Positions 1-5,481 of a stretch of DNA of 9,145 nt are shown here, one piece after another; the stretch's first letter is position 1; each line of letters starts with the position of its first letter. The notes under the pieces were generated by a model. It was not told the origin of the DNA and did not search any database. It was given only the letters and a program-made list of their open reading frames with translations. Both the position numbers and the translations under genes were made by a program. The stretch comes from Virgibacillus_O xinjiangensis (GTDB lineage Bacteria; Bacillota; Bacilli; Bacillales; Amphibacillaceae): contig NZ_JBHRSA010000037.1 in NCBI RefSeq assembly GCF_042643145.1, positions 1 to 9,145 on the forward strand, in the 5' to 3' direction.

Positions 1-57
1 CATATAATCAATAAGTGGTTGAAAAATTGTAACTAGAATTTACACAACAATGAGGAC

Positions 58-277
58 TTGACTAGGAGGAGCGCTTAATCCGCGGAAGCGCAGGTTTATC
101 GGCAGGAGGCGATCGGAATCCGCGGAAGCGCGAGTTAATCGGCAGGAGGCGAGCGGAATCCGCGGGAGAGCTGGTTTATCAGCAGGAGGAGCGTGGAATC
201 GGCGGGAGCGCAGGCTTATCGGCAGGAGGAGTGCGAAATCGGCGGGAGCGCAGGTTTATCGGCAGAAGGCGTGCCAC
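58..277 (+). repeat. Tandem array 1, 20-bp period, upstream of spoIID
   Basis: Ten units begin with ATC at 78, 98, 118 and every 20 bp to 258 without an indel, and a degraded edge unit lies at 58-77. Units alternate between two forms, giving a 40-bp super-period: one like ATCCGCGGAAGCGCAGGTTT, the other like ATCGGCAGGAGGCGATCGGA. The shared core is ATCnGCrGGAG. This is a different subfamily from the arrays at 5032-5471 and 6599-7285 but has the same period, core and orientation. Function unknown. Confidence 0.93.
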
Positions 278-384
278 TCTCCAGATTTCAGAGTTCTATC
301 ATCGGCTGATTTTGTATAAGTATTAATAGAGGCCGGTTGAACGGCCGTGGGAATCCATAGAGTATACGTGAAGAGGAGGAAGCC

Positions 385-1605
385 ATGAACAAGCGCAACA
401 ACTATCGCTACCAGTCGTTCTCATCCAGCCGTAAAAAAAAGACATCGAAGTTATTGAACCAGATGCAGAAAAGAAAGAAGCAGCAGGCCACCGGGAAGGC
501 GTACAGTTTTTCTGGCCCTCAGAAACCTGTGTTAGGTAGTAAAAAGCCTTCCTATCTGAAAGGGAATGGAAACCGGCGCTCGATTTGGAAGATGCCGGCA
601 GCCATTTTTCTGGGGGCGTTGATGTTCGTGATTCTGGCTTTGCCCGCCATGATTGTCCTTCCTTTCGGGGATGAGGAGAAGGCGGTGACAGAAGTGAAGG
701 AGCAAGAGCAGGCGGGGAAAGAGGAACCGGCAGAGAGCGAAGCGGAGGAGAAGGAGTCTTCTTTTGCCGTGGAGGTGATGCGCCATGCATCGGAGACGGT
801 GGAAGATGTTCCGCTGGAAACCTATGTCGCGGGAGTCGTGGCATCAGAAATGAGTGCTGAGTTTGAGATGGAGGCTCTGAAGGCCCAGGCGCTTGCAGCC
901 AGAACTTACATTGTGAATCATGTCCTGTATCAGAATGACCCCAATGAATTCGATGTGACCGATACGGTCCAGCATCAGGTATATAAGAGTGAAAGTGACC
1001 TCCGGCAGCAGTGGGGCAGTGAATACGCAAAGAACATGAAAAGAATAGAGGAAGCGGTTGCCGCTACGGAAGGGCAGATTTTGACCTATAAGGAAGCGCC
1101 GATCACACCGGCATTTTTCTCCACCAGCAATGGCTATACGGAAAACTCGGAAGACTACTGGGAAAGTGAACTTCCCTATTTGAGAAGTGTGGAAAGCCCG
1201 TGGGATAAAGAGTCGCCGAAATTCCTCGACCAGCAGATCTTTACCATCCAGGAAGTAGAGACCGCTCTAGGAGTGGATCTGCCGGCGCAAGCCTCGCAGT
1301 CCATGGAAGTGACCCGGACGGAAGGGGACCGGGTGGACCAGCTGAAACTCGGAGACCAGGCGTTCAGCGGCAGGGAAGTCAGAGAGAAGCTGAGCCTGCG
1401 TTCGAGTGATTTCACGATTGAACAGAAAAACGACCACCTTATCTTTACGACAGAGGGGTATGGCCATGGGATTGGGATGAGTCAGTATGGTGCAAATTTC
1501 ATGGCCCAGGAAGGAAAAGATTATAAGGATATTCTTGCTCATTACTACCAAGGTGTTGAAATAAGTACCGTGGATGATACCGCACCGACCCTCGTCGCAA
1601 AATGA
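385..1605 (+). CDS. spoIID: Stage II sporulation protein D (SpoIID), peptidoglycan lytic transglycosylase
   Basis: SpoIID is the mother-cell membrane lytic transglycosylase of the SpoIID/SpoIIM/SpoIIP engulfment machine, which cleaves glycan strands in septal peptidoglycan. The 406-residue product has a basic, Lys/Arg-rich cytoplasmic stretch (1-70), one membrane segment (about 71-93), an acidic linker (95-126) and the SpoIID domain. Family motifs are clear: VVASEM with the likely catalytic Glu155, EALKAQALAART at 163-174, FFSTSNGYTEN near 244, and GYGHGIGMSQYGAN at 358-371. B. subtilis SpoIID is about 343 residues, so the N-terminal extension is the main difference. The ATG at 385 follows AGGAGG (374-379). 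The leader contains a small GGCCG/CGGCC hairpin (331-346). I see no convincing sigma-E promoter; CATAGAGT at 356-363 is only a partial -10. Confidence 0.95.
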   Translation: MNKRNNYRYQSFSSSRKKKTSKLLNQMQKRKKQQATGKAYSFSGPQKPVLGSKKPSYLKGNGNRRSIWKMPAAIFLGALMFVILALPAMIVLPFGDEEKAVTEVKEQEQAGKEEPAESEAEEKESSFAVEVMRHASETVEDVPLETYVAGVVASEMSAEFEMEALKAQALAARTYIVNHVLYQNDPNEFDVTDTVQHQVYKSESDLRQQWGSEYAKNMKRIEEAVAATEGQILTYKEAPITPAFFSTSNGYTENSEDYWESELPYLRSVESPWDKESPKFLDQQIFTIQEVETALGVDLPAQASQSMEVTRTEGDRVDQLKLGDQAFSGREVREKLSLRSSDFTIEQKNDHLIFTTEGYGHGIGMSQYGANFMAQEGKDYKDILAHYYQGVEISTVDDTAPTLVAK

Positions 1606-1619
1606 CGGGGGTTTTTCTT
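1588..1619 (+). terminator. Rho-independent terminator of spoIID
   Basis: ACCCTCGTC (1588-1596) pairs with GACGGGGGT (1604-1612) across a 7-nt loop, with one T-G pair, followed by a T-run to 1616. The left arm and loop lie inside the last codons of spoIID, so the hairpin overlaps the coding end. Confidence 0.88.
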
Positions 1620-1755
1620 ATTTCCGCATGGCGCAGCGACACAGATTGGTAAAATGCCGGCAGGTGGAAAAACCTGATGTAGCAGCATTTAAACACTTAC
1701 TTTCCCCCACTTTCCAAAACTCATCCGCAAAAACAAGAAATTTTATGTTTGGGAG

Positions 1756-1784
1756 GTATATATTCCCTTTTTTCTGCTCAGAAT
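1756..1784 (+). promoter_or_regulatory. Candidate sigma-F promoter of spoIIQ
   Basis: GTATA (1756-1760), a 15-bp spacer, and GCTCAGAAT (1776-1784) match the forespore sigma-F pattern GTATA-15-GGnnAnAnT at all but one defined base. spoIIQ is a known sigma-F gene. The predicted start near 1790 would place the ribosome site (GAGGTG, 1792-1797) at the very 5' end of the message, which is tight but possible. Confidence 0.5.
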
Positions 1785-1804
1785 GGGGGATGAGGTGATG
1801 AGCT

Positions 1805-2752
1805 ATGAAAGAAGAAAACAAAGGGGCTTCAAAAAACAAGTGGAGCCGTATTTTCCGCAAGAAGTGGTTTTTCCCGGCACTCTATTTGACGATTGCTGCA
1901 CTGCTTCTGTCGGTTGTCGTATGGTATCAGAACATGGATAACCAGGTTCCTGATGCTGCAGAAGATCAGGAAGAAATCGTGAATGATGGTGACTTCGACT
2001 CGGCACCAATGGATGAAGAAGCCAATCCGGTAGTAGATCAGCAGGAAACCATTCAAATGCCTGTAGCGGATGAGGATCAAGCAGAAATCGTAACTAAATT
2101 TTATGATTACAACGCAGACCAAGAGGATCAGGAAAATGCCCTGGTTCTATACAACAACCGCTTTTACCAGAGCTCAGGCGTGGATATTGCTTCTGCTGAC
2201 GGAGAAGCATTCAGTGTACAAGCTGCATTGAGTGGTACCGTACAGGAAGTGAAGGAAGACCCGCTTCTTGGAAATGTCGTCATCCTTTCTCATGGAAATG
2301 ATGTCATGACCTATTACGCAAGCCTTGAAGAAGTTTCCGTACAGGCAGGAGACAATGTGAAGCAGGGAGATGGATTGGGAACCTCCGGACAGAATCTGTT
2401 CGGCAAAGATAATGGCACCCATGTACATTTCCAGCTGAGAAAAGAAGGCAATGAAGTGAATCCGGAAGAATTCTTCAATCAGCCAGTAACCAAACTGGAC
2501 AGTGTGACAAATGAAGAAACAGAAGCTGCAGAAGGATCCGAGTCTACAGAGGAGACGGAAGCATCCGAGGAATCTGAGGCCACGGAGGAATCAGACGCAA
2601 CGGAAGAGTCCGACGCGGTAGAGGAATCGGAAGAACCGGCAGCTGAAGAAGAAGACGATGCAGCAGAAAACGAAGAGGAAACGGAAGATAAAGATACAGA
2701 AGAAGATAGCGAAGAGGATGAATTGGATTCCCCGCTATTGGACCAGCCCTAG
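1805..2752 (+). CDS. spoIIQ: Stage II sporulation protein Q (SpoIIQ), degenerate M23 peptidase
   Basis: SpoIIQ is a forespore membrane protein whose extracytoplasmic LytM/M23 domain pairs with mother-cell SpoIIIAH across the intermembrane space, anchoring engulfment and the feeding channel. The 315-residue product has a short cytoplasmic end, a membrane helix (about 22-41), an acidic linker, an M23 domain (about 95-226) and an acidic tail (234-315). The M23 fold shows SSGVDIA, with Ser123 where active enzymes have the first zinc His, then Asp127 and THVHFQLR (His206, His208). The same His loss is known in B. subtilis SpoIIQ, so it is probably structural rather than an active peptidase. The Glu-rich tail (TEETEASEESEATEES-like repeats) is longer than usual; B. 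subtilis SpoIIQ is about 283 residues. The start follows GAGGTGATG with 7-nt spacing. Confidence 0.95.
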   Translation: MKEENKGASKNKWSRIFRKKWFFPALYLTIAALLLSVVVWYQNMDNQVPDAAEDQEEIVNDGDFDSAPMDEEANPVVDQQETIQMPVADEDQAEIVTKFYDYNADQEDQENALVLYNNRFYQSSGVDIASADGEAFSVQAALSGTVQEVKEDPLLGNVVILSHGNDVMTYYASLEEVSVQAGDNVKQGDGLGTSGQNLFGKDNGTHVHFQLRKEGNEVNPEEFFNQPVTKLDSVTNEETEAAEGSESTEETEASEESEATEESDATEESDAVEESEEPAAEEEDDAAENEEETEDKDTEEDSEEDELDSPLLDQP

Positions 2753-2760
2753 AATAAAGG

Positions 2761-2796
2761 AAAGATCCCTGGCATAAGGCCGGGGATCTTTTTTTG
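2761..2796 (+). terminator. Rho-independent terminator of spoIIQ
   Basis: AAAGATCCCTGGC (2761-2773) pairs with the complementary arm at 2779-2791, giving about 13 bp with one T-G pair and a 5-nt loop, followed by T's to 2795. This should isolate spoIIQ from the receptor gene downstream. Confidence 0.93.
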
Positions 2797-2799
2797 GTA

Positions 2800-2808
2800 T
2801 TTGTCGAA
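2800..2808 (+). promoter_or_regulatory. Spo0A box upstream of the AimR-like gene
   Basis: TTTGTCGAA matches the published Spo0A box consensus TTTGTCRAA at all nine positions. It lies between the spoIIQ terminator and the receptor gene. If the extended -10 at 2838-2846 is used, the box sits just upstream of a poor -35 region, a placement compatible with activation by Spo0A~P. If transcription starts further upstream, it would instead be a repression site. Confidence 0.5.
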
Positions 2809-2836
2809 CGATAGAGTACTACTACATGGATGAATT

Positions 2837-2918
2837 GTGGTAATATTGGAAGTAGAAAAATATTTATTGGGAAATGGAAGCGCTTTTGCGGCAGTCTCCA
2901 TTTATACCCGGAAAGGGG
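2837..2918 (+). other. Open frame that may encode the receptor's missing DNA-binding N-terminus
   Basis: From GTG 2837, in the +2 frame relative to the receptor, codons read MVILEVEKYLLGNG, then SAFAAVSIYTRKG, ending at AAAGGGG (2912-2918). Dropping one G of the GGGG run joins TRKG directly to LLHMVKSSLTLRPEDV of the receptor frame. The joined stretch looks like a helix-turn-helix followed by the AimR-type linker, and the product would be about 367 residues, close to the family's usual length of about 380. Evidence against: no strong ribosome site, only GGAT at 2828-2831. Confidence 0.35.
2838..2846 (+). promoter_or_regulatory. Candidate extended -10 for the AimR-like gene
   Basis: TGGTAATAT is a good extended -10 (TGn plus TAATAT), but the sequence 17 bp upstream (ACTACT) does not resemble a -35. 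A missing -35 would suit an activator-dependent promoter. It conflicts with translation from the GTG at 2837 discussed in the next entry; only one of the two can be right. Confidence 0.3.
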
Positions 2919-3941
2919 CTCCTCCATATGGTGAAATCATCTTTGACCTTGCGTCCGGAAGACGTCCAATACTTCCAGGAACACATCCAAATGCTGAAGG
3001 AAACGGACGACACGCAGCCAATTCTTCTGGCTATACGGACGAAGTGTCTGAATGAAAATGATTCTCTACTGCTGAAAGTAGGGTTAGAGTACATATATAT
3101 CAACGGATTCTATAAGGATATGGATGAGATGATCCAAAAGAACAGAGAAACAGGCATTCCGTCGAATATCCAGTGGGCGGAAGTCTACCAACTGATGATG
3201 GATGCCGTCCATCAGGTAAAGTCTCCCCATCTCATACTCCAGCAGGCCGGCCGCCTCCAGACAGAAGAACCCGAATTGATATGTCTCCTGGAATACGTTA
3301 AATTACACGCCCATATAAACATGAACAAATATAGCGAGTTCGGCAACTTCCTCAATCAATACCAGTATTATCTCGAGGAAGTGGAAGACCGGTTGCTGAA
3401 ATATGCCTTCCGCATCCGCTTGTACAGCCTTCTGCTCTTCTACCATCTCATGCGGAATGAAGTGCTGATGGCCCGTAAATTCGGCTACCGGCTGCTGCAG
3501 CAGACGTTCAATGATAAGACGAAGGTGAATGCCCATATGAAATTGGGACTTTCCTATACCTTCGAAAGCTATGAACAGGGCATGCTCCACTTACGGGAAG
3601 CATTGAAACTGGCGGAAAAACAGGAACTGCATCAACGTATTTATGAAATACGCCATAACAATATTCCATTCCTTGCTGCCCATTACGGCCGACCCGAAGG
3701 CATTACTACCGAGGACAAGGCTGAACAGGCTCATTTGGAGATTGCAAAGGGCAACAATGACAAGGCCATTGATATCCTAAACAGCCTGGACGAGGAAACG
3801 CCATTCTCCGTCTACTATCTCGGGAAGGCTAAACAGGACAGGGAAATCCTGCTGCGTGCCTACCGGATGTTCATCAGAGACCGCAGGGACTTCTTCTTCA
3901 GCCGGCTGTCCCTACAGGCCATCCGGGAACTGGACCTGTAG
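2874..3941 (+). CDS. AimR-like (arbitrium family) TPR peptide receptor
   Basis: The 355-residue all-helical TPR-type product resembles phage AimR receptors, which bind a secreted oligopeptide and switch DNA binding. Resemblance from memory is spread over the length: RTKCLNENDSLLLKVGLEYI (55-74) to the AimR N-terminal segment, EQAHLEIAKGNNDKAIDILN (284-303), and VYYLGKAKQDRE followed by DFFFSRLSLQAIREL (313-353) to the C-terminus. A peptide-sized gene lies 167 bp downstream, as aimP follows aimR. Rap or other RRNPP receptors are the alternatives. The N-terminal helix-turn-helix is absent from this frame. The ATG at 2874 lacks a ribosome site; ATG 2928 has a moderate one (AAAGGGG, 2912-2918). 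TAG at 2853 blocks in-frame extension, and a one-base frameshift could restore the missing domain. Perfect Spo0A box upstream. Confidence 0.78.
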   Translation: MEALLRQSPFIPGKGLLHMVKSSLTLRPEDVQYFQEHIQMLKETDDTQPILLAIRTKCLNENDSLLLKVGLEYIYINGFYKDMDEMIQKNRETGIPSNIQWAEVYQLMMDAVHQVKSPHLILQQAGRLQTEEPELICLLEYVKLHAHINMNKYSEFGNFLNQYQYYLEEVEDRLLKYAFRIRLYSLLLFYHLMRNEVLMARKFGYRLLQQTFNDKTKVNAHMKLGLSYTFESYEQGMLHLREALKLAEKQELHQRIYEIRHNNIPFLAAHYGRPEGITTEDKAEQAHLEIAKGNNDKAIDILNSLDEETPFSVYYLGKAKQDREILLRAYRMFIRDRRDFFFSRLSLQAIRELDL

Positions 3942-4001
3942 ATTTTGTTTGTTTACTGACCATAGAAAGTGGAAAATTATTCCTGATCTGTATAGAGATA
4001 T

Positions 4002-4039
4002 GGCAGGGTGGCAATTTTTTGTTCGTTGCTTTGCCTGCC
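4002..4039 (+). other. Stem-loop between receptor and peptide genes
   Basis: GGCA (4002-4005) plus GGCAA (4010-4014) pair with TTGCCTGCC (4031-4039), leaving a 4-nt bulge and a 16-nt loop rich in T. It lies in the 167-bp gap between the two genes. It could tune readthrough or stability; no function is proven. Confidence 0.3.
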
Positions 4040-4108
4040 GTGCGGGGAGGTCTCCTTCCCAATAGACACCAGGATAGGGACTATGTTTCAAGAAAAGGGA
4101 GTGTAGTG

Positions 4109-4225
4109 ATGAAGTGGAGTCGCAAGTGTTTGTTACTGGCAGTCCTTGCCGTATTCATACCGGCGTCTCCCGAGCTTGTGGAAGTGATTCTGCTGCATGA
4201 TCCGGAGCTGGGAGGCATCGATTGA
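4109..4225 (+). CDS. Small secreted signal-peptide precursor (AimP/Phr-like candidate)
   Basis: This 38-residue ORF starts at ATG 4109 behind GGGAG (4097-4101, 7-nt spacing). It has the layout of an exported RRNPP pheromone precursor: a basic start (MKWSRK), a hydrophobic core (CLLLAVLAVFIPA, 7-19), a possible signal-peptidase site near Ala19/Ser20, then a short C-terminal segment ending HDPELGGID. Arbitrium peptides are C-terminal hexapeptides of form XXXXGA or XXXXGG (for example SAIRGA); DPELGG (31-36) fits that spacing but is followed by two extra residues. PEL occurs twice in the exported part (SPELVE and DPELGG). Its place after an AimR-like receptor and before a terminator supports a cognate ligand. 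Export, processing and the active sequence are inferred. Confidence 0.6.
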   Translation: MKWSRKCLLLAVLAVFIPASPELVEVILLHDPELGGID

Positions 4226-4264
4226 GGAAATTTGCTGGACAAGCGTATAAGATATAGAGAATAA

Positions 4265-4299
4265 AAAAACCGGGTTTCCATGGGGAGATCCGGTTTTTC
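4265..4299 (+). terminator. Terminator after the receptor/peptide unit
   Basis: AAAAACCGG (4265-4273) pairs with CCGGTTTTT (4290-4298), with a short inner TCC/GGA pairing. The A-run before and T-run after make it potentially bidirectional. It closes the receptor/peptide unit. Confidence 0.88.
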
Positions 4300-4533
4300 T
4301 GCTGAAGTTGTAAAATAAATGTAAAAAATGCCGTGCACCCTGCAGTTATGCGCAAAAACTAAGCATAAACCTTGCATGCCAGTAATAAACATATACAAAC
4401 CAAGCATACAGAAGTGTCTGAGGTGAGAGCTTGTGTGGCTTTTTACATACACAGCAATGAATCTGATGCCCAGTAGTGTCGATAAAATATACTGAAAATT
4501 CCGTTAATTATACAAGCATTCTGGATCAACGTT

Positions 4534-4568
4534 TCCTGTAAACCTATCCTAGTTGCATTTGTACAGGA
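4534..4568. promoter_or_regulatory. Widely spaced inverted repeat upstream of spoIIID
   Basis: TCCTGTA (4534-4540) and TACAGGA (4562-4568) are perfect inverted arms separated by 21 bp, 35 bp overall. Phage AimR operators are described as 6-bp inverted arms with a 25-bp spacer (37 bp), located downstream of aimP. This element is similar in size and relative position. The right arm falls within the candidate spoIIID promoter. An operator role is inference. Confidence 0.35.
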
Positions 4569-4585
4569 TTTCAACCCCATACTTT
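4555..4585 (+). promoter_or_regulatory. Candidate sigma-E promoter of spoIIID
   Basis: CATACTTT (4578-4585) matches the sigma-E -10 pattern CATACAHT at seven of eight positions. GCATTTG (4555-4561) is a partial -35 (KMATATT, five of seven) with a slightly long 16-bp spacer. spoIIID is a known sigma-E gene. Alternatives in the 375-bp non-coding stretch 4300-4674 are CATACAGA at 4405 and CATACACA at 4446. The rest of that stretch holds no recognisable gene. Confidence 0.3.
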
Positions 4586-4674
4586 TCATCCTTGTCCAGG
4601 TTGCCGGCCACAGATAATTTACACCTTGTCTCAAATTACACCTCGGAAATTACCAACACAGGGAGGCGAACGGT

Positions 4675-4956
4675 GTGCATGATTACATCAAAGAGAGGAC
4701 CATCCGGATCGGTGAATATGTCGTCGAGTCCAAAAAGACGGTCCGGGTGATTGCTAAAGAATTCGGCGTATCAAAGAGTACGGTACACAAAGACCTGACC
4801 GAACGACTGCCGGAGATAAATCCCGAGCTGGCGAATCAGGTGAAGGAAGTGCTCGAGTACCACAAATCCATCCGCCATCTGCGCGGAGGGGAAGCAACCC
4901 GCAAAAAGTATAAAATCCATACACCTGAAGGAAGTGAAGTAAAGCCGGTAGGGTGA
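4675..4956 (+). CDS. spoIIID: Sporulation transcription factor SpoIIID
   Basis: SpoIIID is the mother-cell DNA-binding regulator that modifies sigma-E-dependent and sigma-K-dependent transcription. The 93-residue product matches the B. subtilis length and most of its sequence: MHDYIKERTIRIGEYVVESK, a helix-turn-helix at about 22-44 (VRVIAKEFGVSKSTVHKDL), and the basic recognition segment YHKSIRHLRGGEATRKKYK (62-80). The start is GTG, eight bases after GGGAGG (4661-4666). Only the last dozen residues diverge. In B. subtilis it is directly followed by mbl; here a terminator, two repeat arrays and an unrelated gene intervene. Placement behind a possible peptide-signalling unit may add a control input (inference). 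Confidence 0.97.
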   Translation: MHDYIKERTIRIGEYVVESKKTVRVIAKEFGVSKSTVHKDLTERLPEINPELANQVKEVLEYHKSIRHLRGGEATRKKYKIHTPEGSEVKPVG

Positions 4957-4996
4957 TTAATATAGGAAAAGGAAGGAGCAGATAACCCATGAGAGG

Positions 4997-5024
4997 AACC
5001 CAGCTGGGAGCGGCTGGGTTTTTT
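4997..5024 (+). terminator. Rho-independent terminator of spoIIID
   Basis: AACCCAGC (4997-5004) pairs with GCTGGGTT (5013-5020) over an 8-nt loop, followed by six T's. It implies little spoIIID-to-mbl readthrough. Confidence 0.92.
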
Positions 5025-5031
5025 GAAGTGT

Positions 5032-5471
5032 GTGGAGCGAGGGAGTGCGGAATCGGCCGGAGCGGGGTGATATCGGCAGTAGGTCCGCGGAATCAGCAGG
5101 AGAGGGGTGATATCGGCAGGAGGCTCGCGGAATCAGCAGGAGAGCGGTGATATCGGCAGGAGGCTCGCGGAATCGGCAGGAGAGCATGGTTATCCGCGGG
5201 AGGTGCTGGGAATCAGCAGGAGAGCGGTGATATCGCTAGGAGGTTCACGGAATCGGCAGGAGAGCGATGATATCGCTAGGAGGCTCACGGAATCAGCAGG
5301 AGAGCGATGATATCGGCAGGAGGCTTGCGGAATCGGCAGGAGAGCATGGTTATCCGCGGGAGGTCCGCGGAATCAGCAGGAGAGCATGGTTATCCGCGGG
5401 AGGTCCGCGGAATCGGCAGGAGGTCCTGGATATCCGCAGGAGAACATATTTATCAGCATTAAGGATAGAGT
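5032..5471 (+). repeat. Tandem array 2, 20-bp period, between spoIIID and the NERD gene
   Basis: Twenty-one units start with ATC at 5052 and every 20 bp to 5452 without any indel, preceded by a degraded edge unit (5032). Form A resembles ATCAGCAGGAGAGCGGTGAT and form B resembles ATCGGCAGGAGGCTCGCGGA; they mostly alternate (40-bp super-period). A third variant pair, ATCGGCAGGAGAGCATGGTT with ATCCGCGGGAGGTCCGCGGA, recurs at 5172 and 5332. The last units decay. Reading frames of 60-90 codons within it arise because 20 bp shifts frame every unit and few stops occur; they are not credible genes. Confidence 0.95.
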
Positions 5472-5481
5472 ATAAGGAATA

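Noticed and set aside
19..46. TTGAAA-16-TACACA promoter near the left edge
   Set aside because: The -10 is weak and it would transcribe straight into array 1 over 330 bp before spoIID; not supportable.
323..1030. Long minus-strand ORF opposite spoIID
   Set aside because: Shadow of a confidently identified gene; low-complexity Pro/Ser-rich product without a domain.
4989..5150. 53-codon ORF starting behind AAGGAG (4973-4978), running through the spoIIID terminator into array 2
   Set aside because: Its body is the terminator hairpin plus repeat units, and termination should prevent its transcription. The good ribosome site is noted, but no protein family is recognisable.
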